Source: Eubacterium sp.
GTDB lineage: Bacteria; Bacillota; Clostridia; Lachnospirales; Lachnospiraceae
Direction of reading: 5' to 3'
DNA length: 50,744 nt
Assembly: GCA_024692605.1 (NCBI GenBank)
Contig: JAILMQ010000130.1
Coordinates: 1 to 50,744 of the forward strand
The first letter of the stretch is position 1. Each line of letters starts with the position of its first letter. The position numbers were made by a program, and so were the translations under genes. Shown here in pieces: positions 33,991 to 41,395 of the stretch. Below the pieces are notes generated by a model, which worked only from the letters and a program-made list of their open reading frames with translations, was not told the DNA's origin and made no database searches.

Positions 33991-35157
33991 TTAGTCCGGA
34001 TCCGGATTATTACTCCACACATCATCAGCTGCATTATTATCATCGAATCCATTTCCGGTATTCGGATCAACATCCGGAATTCCATCTCCGTTCAGATCCG
34101 CTCCACCATTCTGAGTAGACTCATGCTCCTCAAAGGTTTCTGTGAACACATGCTCGCCCTTTTCCTCATCTGAGATATGATAATACAGATAATTGGTGTC
34201 TTCAGGGTTCAGAGCCGCATTAATACAAGCCAGACCCGGGTTACAAATCGGTCCTACCGGAAGGCCTCCGACCACATAGGTATTGTATGGTGAATCCAGT
34301 GACAGATCATCAAAGCTCAGATTCTCCACATCGTACATACCCTCTGTAAGAGGATATAATGTAGTCGAGTCAACCTGCAGAAGCATCTCCGCCTCAATTC
34401 GGTTATATATTACAGAAGCTATCTTTGGTCTTTCAGAATCAATTTTGGCCTCACGTTCGATCATTGATGCAACTGTTAATATCTGGTAGGAATTGTAGCC
34501 CATTTCCAGAGCTTTTGATCGCATCTCCTCAGTATAGTAAGAATCAAATGCATTCAGCATCATATGTACTAAGTCTATTGCCTTTGTATTCTTTGTTATA
34601 TCGTAGGTTGCCGGGAAGAGGTAACCTTCCAGCTTATATCTGACGTCTACACCCGAAGGCACATCCTCCAAATATTCAAAGTCCGATGTAGTTATGGACT
34701 TAACGGCATTTACAAATTCACTTTTCTTACAGATGCCCTCTTCTTCACATTTGGCACCTATCATATCTATCGTAAATCCTTCAGGAATAACAAGCTGCTT
34801 TACAACCTTGGAGCCTTCGTCCTCCTTGGCCATTATCTCCATCATTTCCAGGGTGTTCATTCCCTTATGGAGAGTAAATGTTCCGGCCTGCATCTTGCCT
34901 CTGTATTCGGAATTCTGAAGTCTCTTTACAAATGCTCTTTTAAACTTTATTAAATCATTATCATAGAGTATCTGAGCAACTTCTTTTGCTGATGAATTTT
35001 TAGGTATTTCTATTACAACCTCTTCACCGTCCACGGAGGTTGTACTTGTATACTCCTCATCATAAGCCGCTCTGTAATCTGAAATATAATCTGACACGAT
35101 GAAAAACAGCATTAATGCTGCTACTAACCCGATCATGATTTTGACTATTTTGACCAT
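33991..35157 (-). CDS. mltG: Endolytic murein transglycosylase MltG
   Basis: MltG cuts nascent glycan strands at the membrane and sets glycan length. The protein (388 residues from the ATG at 35157) has an N-terminal membrane helix (MIGLVAALMLFFIVSDYI) and a LysM-like segment (EIPKNSSAKEVAQILYDNDL). The catalytic domain shows LTVASMIEREAKIDSERPKI with the conserved Glu, LQVDSTTLYPLTEG, DSPYNTYVVGGLPVGPICNPG and YLYYHISDEEKGEHVFTETF. I chose ATG 35157, preceded by AAAGGA, over an upstream TTG at 35184 that has no ribosome site. The C-terminal tail is Asp/Asn-rich. It lies 57 bp before the FHA operon. Confidence 0.93.
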   Translation of the reverse strand: MVKIVKIMIGLVAALMLFFIVSDYISDYRAAYDEEYTSTTSVDGEEVVIEIPKNSSAKEVAQILYDNDLIKFKRAFVKRLQNSEYRGKMQAGTFTLHKGMNTLEMMEIMAKEDEGSKVVKQLVIPEGFTIDMIGAKCEEEGICKKSEFVNAVKSITTSDFEYLEDVPSGVDVRYKLEGYLFPATYDITKNTKAIDLVHMMLNAFDSYYTEEMRSKALEMGYNSYQILTVASMIEREAKIDSERPKIASVIYNRIEAEMLLQVDSTTLYPLTEGMYDVENLSFDDLSLDSPYNTYVVGGLPVGPICNPGLACINAALNPEDTNYLYYHISDEEKGEHVFTETFEEHESTQNGGADLNGDGIPDVDPNTGNGFDDNNAADDVWSNNPDPD

Positions 35158-35221
35158 AATTAATGTCTTTCCTTTGTTTTGCAAATGGCAATAGGGGGCA
35201 CTTGCCCACTTTTACGTATAT

Positions 35222-35250
35222 AGTCTATCATTTTTCCGTAAGCTTCGCAA
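35222..35250 (-). promoter_or_regulatory. Probable promoter for mltG
   Basis: The minus strand has TTGCGA, a 17-bp spacer and TAGACT, 65-93 bp upstream of the chosen mltG start. A read-through transcript from here could also feed the FHA operon, since no terminator lies between. Confidence 0.5.
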
Positions 35251-35272
35251 CTTTAATTAATCAGATGCCTAT

Positions 35273-36493
35273 TCACAGCTCCTGCTGATAATCAGCAAGA
35301 AATTCTTTTAATTCTTTCGCTGCTTCAGTAAGAACTCCCTCATCCGGAAGATAAACTATTCTGAAATGATCAGGTGCTTCCCAATGGAAACCTCCACCAT
35401 GTGTAAACAGGATTTTCTTGCTCCTGAGAACATCCAGAGCAAACTTTTCATCATCAAGTATTTTAAACTTCTTAACATCCAGTTTCGGGAAACAATAAAA
35501 GGCTGCTTCCGGTTTTACTACTGAAACCCCCGGAATATCCCTCAGGAGATTCACTATACATTCTCTCTGTTCGTAAACTCTTCCACCCGGTTCAACAAGC
35601 TTGTCGGTTTCTTCCAACATACCAAGTGCCGGTTCAATCAGTGACTGTGCCGGAACATTGGAGCAAAGTCTCATGGATGAAAGGAGTTTGATTCCCTCTA
35701 TATAGCCTTTTGCACTATCCTTGTTGCCGGATATGGACATCCAGCCAACTCTGTAGCCTGCAATTAGATGTGATTTTGATAATCCGTTAAATGTAATACA
35801 AAGGCAATCGTCTGTAAGGCTGGCTATGGAAGTATGCTTCTTTCCGTCCATAACAAGTCTGTCATAAATCTCATCAGCAAATATGATAAGCCCATGCTTT
35901 TCTGCAAGGTCAACTATCTTCCGGAGAATATCCACAGGATAGAGTGCTCCTGTCGGATTATTGGGATTTATCACAACTATACCCTTTGTATGAGGGGTTA
36001 TCTTTCTTTCTATATCTTTAATGTCCGGATACCATCCGGCTCTTTCGTCACATATATAATGAACCGCAGTACCTCCGGCAAGAGTGACCGAAGCAGTCCA
36101 TAGTGGATAATCAGGTGATGGAACAAGGATTTCATCTCCATAGTCCAGGAGTCCCTGCATGGATAATGTAATCAGCTCGCTGACTCCATTTCCGGTATAT
36201 ACATCTTCGATTTCCACACCGTTTATATTTTTAGATCTGTCATACTTTACTATTGCTTCTCTTGCGGAAACAATACCCTTTGAATCCGAATAACCTTCTG
36301 TAAGCACAAGATTGTTCTGCATTATCTTTATCAGTTCATCCGGAGCTTTAAAACCAAAGGGAGCCGGATTTCCTATGTTAAGCTTAAGGATCTTTTCTCC
36401 CGCTGCGCTCATTCTTCCGGCTTCGTCCATTACAGGACCTCTGATATCGTAACAGACATTGTTAAGCTTCACAGATTTCTCAAAAGTTTTCAT
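35273..36493 (-). CDS. PLP-dependent aminotransferase, AlaT-like (class I)
   Basis: This 406-residue fold-type I aminotransferase shows ILKLNIGNPAPFGFKAPDEL, YTGNGVSELITLSMQGLLD, NPNNPTGALYPVDIL, IIFADEIYDRLVMDG, and the PLP lysine in FNGLSKSHLIAGYRVGWMSI. The pattern is closest to E. coli AlaT/YfbQ (alanine transaminase). Substrate choice remains an inference. I start it at ATG 36493, preceded by GGGAGG. A longer frame to 36547 would translate through the inverted repeat at 36504-36541 and lacks a good site. The gene follows the hexosaminidase. Confidence 0.9.
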   Translation of the reverse strand: MKTFEKSVKLNNVCYDIRGPVMDEAGRMSAAGEKILKLNIGNPAPFGFKAPDELIKIMQNNLVLTEGYSDSKGIVSAREAIVKYDRSKNINGVEIEDVYTGNGVSELITLSMQGLLDYGDEILVPSPDYPLWTASVTLAGGTAVHYICDERAGWYPDIKDIERKITPHTKGIVVINPNNPTGALYPVDILRKIVDLAEKHGLIIFADEIYDRLVMDGKKHTSIASLTDDCLCITFNGLSKSHLIAGYRVGWMSISGNKDSAKGYIEGIKLLSSMRLCSNVPAQSLIEPALGMLEETDKLVEPGGRVYEQRECIVNLLRDIPGVSVVKPEAAFYCFPKLDVKKFKILDDEKFALDVLRSKKILFTHGGGFHWEAPDHFRIVYLPDEGVLTEAAKELKEFLADYQQEL

Positions 36494-36503
36494 TTTTCCT
36501 CCC

Positions 36504-36541
36504 AAGATGGGGACACTGCATAACATCAGTGTCCCCATCTT
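36504..36541. repeat. Perfect 15-bp inverted repeat between nagZ-like gene and aminotransferase
   Basis: The arms aagatggggacactg and cagtgtccccatctt surround an 8-nt loop. It lies 13 bp after the hexosaminidase stop and 10 bp before the aminotransferase start. On the minus strand it is followed by GGGAGG rather than a U-tract, so it is not a canonical terminator. It may act as a stabiliser or attenuator, or be a REP-like element. Confidence 0.85.
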
Positions 36542-36554
36542 AATCATTTAAAAA

Positions 36555-37886
36555 TCATTCCATTTCAAGTTTGACTTCCAGAATACGTCTTACAGACTCA
36601 TTAAGTCTCTCTTCTGAAATCTCACCTGAATTAACTGCAGAAAGAACCCCTTCATATGCCTTATGAAAATCTTCCGGCATAAGAATAATATCCACTCCTG
36701 CCTGAATTGCCATAACAGCAGCCTCATCTGATGAATACTTTGATGATATGGCTCCCATATGCATTGCATCTGTTATAACCAGACCATCATAACCCATCTT
36801 ATCTCGAAGTATATCAGTAACCACAATATCTGAAAGTGATGCCGGGGTGTCATGACCTGTCAGATTCGGAGCTGATATATGAGCTACCATTATGTATTTC
36901 GCGCCATTATCAATGGCATTCTGGAACGGAACCAGTTCATCAGCTGCAAGTTCTTCATATGTTTTATTTGTAAATGCAGCGCCAACATGTGTATCTCCGG
37001 CTGTGGCACCATGTCCGGGGAAATGCTTATAAACTGCATCTATCCCTTCTGATTTGAGACCATCTGCCACTGCCACAGACATTTCTGAAACCTTCTCAGG
37101 ATCACTGCCAAAGGATCTGTACTTAACTATAGAATTCTCAGAATTAGAAAGTACATCGGCTACCGGAGCAAAATCAATATTAAAGCCAAGATCCGAAAGA
37201 TAATTTCCGATACTTGCTCCTGCCTGTCTTGCATCGTCTACTGTACCTGTAGCACCGATGTCAGCCATATTTCCCACATCTTTTACACCGAATCTGCCAC
37301 TTCCGGCAATTCTTGCAACAGTACCGCCTTCTTCATCAACTGCCATGAACATAGGAAGACCGACTCTGTCCATACTATAGGTATTTGTGTTAGAAAGCAT
37401 TTCCTTAACCTGAGTATGTGACTGAAGGTTATCTCCCATATATATTATTCCGCCAACCGGAATATCTTCTATTGCTGACTTGGTTGCATCCCCCGCCATA
37501 GTAACACCCTCTGTACCGGTCAGTGCATCGGGCGTAATGAAAAACAGCTGTGCAACTTTATCCTCCGTACTCATGCCGGCCATAAAGCTGTCAACCTCAT
37601 CAACTGCAAAGTCCTCAACTTGTTCAGCATCAGTCTCAGAAGCATATAGCGGTTCCTGGGTAGACATCAGAACATCACCATATGTACCAAGTTCAGTATT
37701 CTCCTGCATGTACCTGGTTGTATCAGGTTCCATGCTGGCAGCGCTGGCCTTAGCTGAATTAACTTCGCTCTTATTAACTACATTCGCTTTGCCGTTTCCA
37801 AGTGCAACACAAAAAACGATCATTAAAAGTGAAGCAACTATTAAAAGGCAATTTCTTACTTTTTTGTTCAATGTAATAATCTCCAT
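36555..37886 (-). CDS. Secreted glycoside hydrolase family 3 beta-N-acetylhexosaminidase (NagZ-like)
   Basis: GH3 NagZ-type enzymes remove N-acetylglucosamine from muropeptides. The 443-residue protein has an N-terminal signal or anchor helix (about 12-30, CLLIVASLLMIVFCVALG) and a linker. The catalytic barrel shows LPMFMAVDEEGGTVARI, FNIDFAPVADVLSN, VYKHFPGHGATAGDTHVG (the flexible loop His) and LVITDAMHMGAISS (nucleophile Asp). Export suggests action on wall fragments outside the membrane, as in Gram-positive NagZ. The ATG lacks a good ribosome site. A TTG at 37871 has GGAG about 8 nt upstream and may be the real start. Confidence 0.9.
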   Translation of the reverse strand: MEIITLNKKVRNCLLIVASLLMIVFCVALGNGKANVVNKSEVNSAKASAASMEPDTTRYMQENTELGTYGDVLMSTQEPLYASETDAEQVEDFAVDEVDSFMAGMSTEDKVAQLFFITPDALTGTEGVTMAGDATKSAIEDIPVGGIIYMGDNLQSHTQVKEMLSNTNTYSMDRVGLPMFMAVDEEGGTVARIAGSGRFGVKDVGNMADIGATGTVDDARQAGASIGNYLSDLGFNIDFAPVADVLSNSENSIVKYRSFGSDPEKVSEMSVAVADGLKSEGIDAVYKHFPGHGATAGDTHVGAAFTNKTYEELAADELVPFQNAIDNGAKYIMVAHISAPNLTGHDTPASLSDIVVTDILRDKMGYDGLVITDAMHMGAISSKYSSDEAAVMAIQAGVDIILMPEDFHKAYEGVLSAVNSGEISEERLNESVRRILEVKLEME

Positions 37887-37915
37887 AAATTGGTTTACAG
37901 AACATAGACAGAGTT

Positions 37916-37924
37916 ATTGTATCA
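37916..37924 (-). promoter_or_regulatory. Extended -10 promoter for the hexosaminidase gene
   Basis: The minus strand reads TGATACAAT (TGn-TACAAT), 30-38 bp upstream of the annotated ATG. The -35 candidate (TGGCTT, 17 bp upstream) is weak and overlaps the adjacent terminator stem. Confidence 0.45.
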
Positions 37925-37934
37925 TCATTCAAAT

Positions 37935-37964
37935 AAAAAAGCCACAATATTTTGTGGCTTTTTT
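37935..37964. terminator. Bidirectional terminator in the divergent intergenic region
   Basis: The arms AAAAAAGCCACAA and TTGTGGCTTTTTT flank a 4-nt loop, giving a U-tract in both directions. It lies between the divergent hexosaminidase and FeoB-associated genes, which is unusual because neither gene ends there. It may insulate the two promoters. The rest of 37887-38182 holds the two promoters and otherwise AT-rich DNA with no gene. Confidence 0.85.
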
Positions 37965-38115
37965 AAGAAAAATATTAAATTTTGTACTAATTATTCTTCA
38001 TTTATATCAATAATATGCCCAAAAATTCATTTTTTCTCAATTTTATGTCACCCAAATTTCATCTACATCCTTCCTTAGCCATTGGTAAAAGTTATTTAAT
38101 TGTTGTTAAATACAC

Positions 38116-38144
38116 TTTACTTATTATCAAAAACATATTATAAT
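38116..38144 (+). promoter_or_regulatory. Promoter for the FeoB-associated protein gene
   Basis: TTTACT, a 17-bp spacer and a consensus TATAAT, 39-67 bp upstream of the start at 38183. I see no convincing Fur or DtxR box. Confidence 0.75.
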
Positions 38145-38182
38145 ATCTTTTAATTTACAACATAACTAATGAAGGAGCTCCA

Positions 38183-38392
38183 ATGAATTTAAGCACCCTG
38201 ATCATAATCTTAATACTCGCCGTTTTGCTTACATTTGCCATCCGCTATCTATACAAGCATGGCACTTGTGGCGCCTGTCCCGACGCACCAAACTGCAACG
38301 GACATTGCAACCGCGACTTAAAAAAGGATCCGCATTATAAGCAAAAATCAACTCAAATCGACGAAATCATGCGTAAACACGGCATGAAATAA
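38183..38392 (+). CDS. FeoB-associated Cys-rich membrane protein
   Basis: This 69-residue protein has one N-terminal membrane helix (about 5-24, TLIIILILAVLLTFAIRYLY), then a cysteine cluster GTCGACPDAPNCNGHC and a charged tail. This is the layout of FeoB-associated Cys-rich proteins, which usually lie next to ferrous-iron transporter genes and may handle metal at the membrane. No feoA or feoB is in this window, so here it is an orphan paired with a DtxR-family regulator 65 bp downstream. The start follows GAAGGAG. The family call is by pattern and is less certain than the membrane-plus-Cys description. Confidence 0.7.
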   Translation: MNLSTLIIILILAVLLTFAIRYLYKHGTCGACPDAPNCNGHCNRDLKKDPHYKQKSTQIDEIMRKHGMK

Positions 38393-38457
38393 TATATTGC
38401 TTTAAAGGTTAAAATGTGCTAACATAAGTTCACGTAATCATATGGAGGTAAGAAACA

Positions 38458-38847
38458 GTGACAATGGTAATTCACCAATCTGCAGAAGATTATTTGGAAG
38501 CAATACTTATGATAAAAGAAAAAAAAGGGTATGTACGTTCGATTGATGTAGCAAATCAGTTAAATGTTTCCAAGCCCAGCGTAAGCTACGCCACAAAAAG
38601 ACTTCGTGAAAATGGATATATTTCTTTTAATGAAGATGGCATGATATCTCTCACGGATTCAGGATATGAGATAGCTTCTAAAATATATAAAAGACACAAG
38701 GTATTAACAGATATTTTTGTTAAGCTTGGAGTTAAAGAAGAAACTGCTGCTGAGGATGCATGTAAGATCGAGCATGACCTTAGCCCGGAAACCTTTGATG
38801 CAATATGTAAATATGTGGAAAGTAACGGAATGGTCAGTACTACATAA
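38458..38847 (+). CDS. DtxR/MntR-family metal-dependent transcriptional regulator
   Basis: This 129-residue protein has an N-terminal winged helix-turn-helix (about 5-65: SAEDYLEAILMIKEKKGYVR, SIDVANQLNVSKPSVSYATK) and a short metal-binding/dimerisation domain. The latter includes HKVLTDIFVKLGV, EEDACKIEHDLSPETFDAI-like spacing (AAEDACKIEHDLS) and the C-terminal helix. It lacks the SH3-like third domain, as in MntR. It probably represses metal-uptake genes when iron or manganese is plentiful. The start is GTG, 9 nt after GGAGG; an ATG two codons later would be spaced poorly. Confidence 0.88.
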   Translation: MTMVIHQSAEDYLEAILMIKEKKGYVRSIDVANQLNVSKPSVSYATKRLRENGYISFNEDGMISLTDSGYEIASKIYKRHKVLTDIFVKLGVKEETAAEDACKIEHDLSPETFDAICKYVESNGMVSTT

Positions 38848-38856
38848 AGTACTATC

Positions 38857-38887
38857 AAAAAAATCGGGACTAAGTCCCGATTTTTTT
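38857..38887. terminator. Bidirectional Rho-independent terminator
   Basis: AAAAAAA-TCGGGAC, a 3-nt loop, then GTCCCGA-TTTTTTT. It is a perfect symmetric hairpin between the converging DtxR-type gene (plus) and the membrane-protein gene of the ABC operon (minus), and serves both. Confidence 0.95.
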
Positions 38888-38891
38888 ATGG

Positions 38892-39401
38892 TCATTTATT
38901 TGGAGGTCCACCCGGCCCAACTGCCTTCACAACAATTGGAGCTATGATTATGGCAAGAACATAACTGACAATAATTGAAAGGGGAAGCAGTTTCAGCCAC
39001 TGTCCGATCCACATAATAAATAATGGTGGTGCCTGGCCGGCAGGTATATGGGCATGCGCCTGGGCTATACTGATAAAACTACATATTGCACTTACAATAA
39101 TGGCATTGATCACCGCAAAAGGTATGCTGTTAAGCAGATTAAACTTTACTGATGGTGGAGCCGCATTGAATCTTGCTGCGAGTCCATGTCCCATCTTTCC
39201 CATAGGAATAACAAGAGCAACTATTACGCCTACTATTATTGATTCCACAACACTGGTAATAAACATTATCGGTGCCGGCGGCATAGCCTGAAGCTGTTGT
39301 GGCGATGCAAACTTTCTTGCAATAAACGCAAAAAGCAATCCCATTACCGCTGAAATAATGACAGCCATAATAATACTGATAAGTTTATCTTTATTCCTCA
39401 T
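38892..39401 (-). CDS. Small membrane protein of unknown function (about four helices)
   Basis: This 169-residue protein starts at ATG 39401, preceded by GGAGGG at 8 nt. A TTG start 39 bp further upstream (39440) lacks a site. Hydrophobic segments lie near 6-28, 45-68, 88-110 and 132-155, with Pro/Ala-rich loops such as QAMPPAPIMF and HAHIPAGQAPPLF. The layout resembles DUF2798-type proteins (two similar two-helix halves), but I am not certain. It is the last gene of the ABC exporter operon, 46 bp after the second subunit, and ends at a strong terminator. Confidence 0.6.
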   Translation of the reverse strand: MRNKDKLISIIMAVIISAVMGLLFAFIARKFASPQQLQAMPPAPIMFITSVVESIIVGVIVALVIPMGKMGHGLAARFNAAPPSVKFNLLNSIPFAVINAIIVSAICSFISIAQAHAHIPAGQAPPLFIMWIGQWLKLLPLSIIVSYVLAIIIAPIVVKAVGPGGPPNK

Positions 39402-39447
39402 ATCACTAGCCCTCCATTTCATATTAACTACACTGTACAAAAATCAT

Positions 39448-41376
39448 TTACGCACTGGCCCCTGTATAAAGCTGGTAATACTTTCCTTTCTGTTCAAGAA
39501 GTTCATCATGAGTACCCCTCTCAATGATTCTTCCCTGTTCCAGAACCATTATACAATCACTATTTTTAACTGTTGATAACCTATGAGCTATGACAAATGT
39601 TGTCCTTCCGGACATCAGTTTATCCATTCCCTCCTGAACGTCTCTTTCTGTTCTGGTATCAATAGACGAAGTAGCCTCATCAAGTATAAGAGCCGGCGGA
39701 TCCGCAACTGCAGCACGGGCAATTGCAAGAAGCTGTCTCTGTCCCTGACTTAAGTTACCTCCATCTCCTGTAAGCATTGTATCATATCCATCCGGAAGCT
39801 GTCTTATAAAGTGATCTGCATTTGCAAGCTTCGCAGCTTCAATACATTCCTCATCAGTGGCATCCAGCCTTCCGTATCTTATATTCTCCATTACGGTATT
39901 GGTAAAAAGATGTGTATCCTGCAGAACCAGTCCGAGAGAACGTCTCAGATCTCCCTTCTTTATCTTATTTATATTAATGTTATCAAATCTTATCTTTCCA
40001 TCCTGAATATCATAGAATCTGTTTATCAGATTGGTAATAGTGGTTTTACCCGCTCCCGTTGAACCAACAAAAGCTATCTTCTGGCCGGGCTTCGCGTCCA
40101 GAGAAACATTATGAAGAACCATCTTTTCCTCTGTATATCCAAAATCAACATCATCCATGAATATGGCTCCCTGGAGTCTCTTATAATCCACAGATCCGTC
40201 CGCCTGGTGCTGATGCTTCCAAGCCCAGATTCCCGTTCTCTCAGTTGTCTCCGAAAGACTTCCATCAGGATTTTCCTTTGCATTTACAAGAGTAACATAG
40301 CCTTCGTCATCTTCTGACTTCTCATCCATCAGCTTAAACACTCTGTCTGCACCCGCAAGAGCCATAATAATGGAGTTGAACTGCATGGAAACCTGATTTA
40401 TTGGCATGTTAAAACTTTTATTAAATGTAAGGAATGAAACAAGTCCTCCTACTGTAAGAGGGGCAAGTCCTCCAAAGGTTGCTCCCTTTACTCCAAACTG
40501 AGTCAGCACAAGAAATGCGCCTATTACTACACATATAACATAGCTTAAGTTTCCTATCTGTGCCATGGATGGCATAAGTATATTTGCATATTTATTTGCA
40601 TTATAAGCACTTTCATAAAGTTCTTCGTTCAGCTTATCAAACTCTTCGATACTCTCCTTTTCATGGCTGAATACCTTGACAACCTTCTGGCCTGTTATCA
40701 TTTCTTCGATATAACCATTTTCTTTACCCAGAGATTTCTGCTGAGCCAGGAAATATGTTCCGCTCTTCTTTGAAAGTCGCATGGTTATATTTAACATCAG
40801 ACCTACCATCAGGAAGGAAACAATAGTAAGGGGTACATTTCTTATGATCATGCAGATAACCACACCTATCAGAGTAAGGGCACTGGAATAAAGCTGCGGA
40901 ATACTCTGACTGACCATCTGACGGAGTGTATCAACATCATTTGTGTAAACAGACATGATATCGCCGTGGGTATGTGTATCAAAATACTTTATTGGGAGTG
41001 TCTGCATATGATCAAAAAGACTGTCTCTTATCCTTCTTAATGTTCCCTGGGATACACTAACCATTATCCTATTATAAGCATAGGTCGAAATAACACCTAC
41101 ACCATAAAATGCGGCTGTTTTTAATATTGCGCGAAGCAACGGACCAAAATCCCTGCTTCCTGACTTAAGCATTGGATTAATGTATTCATCTATAAGAGTT
41201 TTCATGAACATGGTTCCCTGGAGGTTTGCAAGCACGCCAACAAGGATAAGCACAAAAACAAGTATCATCTGAAATCCATAATACTTGAATACATAGTTCA
41301 TCAACCGATTAAATATTTGTCCGGGATTTTCCACCGAAGGTTTCATCCCACGTGGAGTTCTTCTTGGACCTGCCAT
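39448..41376 (-). CDS. Heterodimeric ABC exporter subunit with consensus ATPase site
   Basis: This 642-residue half-transporter has a six-helix membrane domain (about 30-350) and a C-terminal ATPase. The nucleotide domain shows Walker A GSTGAGKTT, signature LSQGQRQLLAIARAA, Walker B ALILDEATSSIDT with catalytic Glu, and switch His in FVIAHRLSTV. The partner at 41396 is degenerate, so the pair looks like BmrC/D, LmrC/D or TM287/288-type multidrug exporters. The LSQGQ signature pairs with the partner's degenerate Walker site, as expected. The ATG follows AGAAGGAG, 19 bp after the partner. A 40-residue insert before the NBD (about 355-395) is unusual. Confidence 0.92.
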   Translation of the reverse strand: MAGPRRTPRGMKPSVENPGQIFNRLMNYVFKYYGFQMILVFVLILVGVLANLQGTMFMKTLIDEYINPMLKSGSRDFGPLLRAILKTAAFYGVGVISTYAYNRIMVSVSQGTLRRIRDSLFDHMQTLPIKYFDTHTHGDIMSVYTNDVDTLRQMVSQSIPQLYSSALTLIGVVICMIIRNVPLTIVSFLMVGLMLNITMRLSKKSGTYFLAQQKSLGKENGYIEEMITGQKVVKVFSHEKESIEEFDKLNEELYESAYNANKYANILMPSMAQIGNLSYVICVVIGAFLVLTQFGVKGATFGGLAPLTVGGLVSFLTFNKSFNMPINQVSMQFNSIIMALAGADRVFKLMDEKSEDDEGYVTLVNAKENPDGSLSETTERTGIWAWKHQHQADGSVDYKRLQGAIFMDDVDFGYTEEKMVLHNVSLDAKPGQKIAFVGSTGAGKTTITNLINRFYDIQDGKIRFDNININKIKKGDLRRSLGLVLQDTHLFTNTVMENIRYGRLDATDEECIEAAKLANADHFIRQLPDGYDTMLTGDGGNLSQGQRQLLAIARAAVADPPALILDEATSSIDTRTERDVQEGMDKLMSGRTTFVIAHRLSTVKNSDCIMVLEQGRIIERGTHDELLEQKGKYYQLYTGASA

Positions 41377-41395
41377 ATTATTCTCCTTCTATATG

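Noticed and set aside
35184-35212. GTGGGC/GCCCCC hairpin in the mltG leader
   Set aside because: The stem is short (about 4 bp) with no conservation evidence, so chance is likely.
38408-38423. GTTA...TAAC half-dyad upstream of the DtxR-type gene as an operator
   Set aside because: Only 4-bp arms in AT-rich DNA, with no match to a known DtxR or MntR box. Too weak to annotate.
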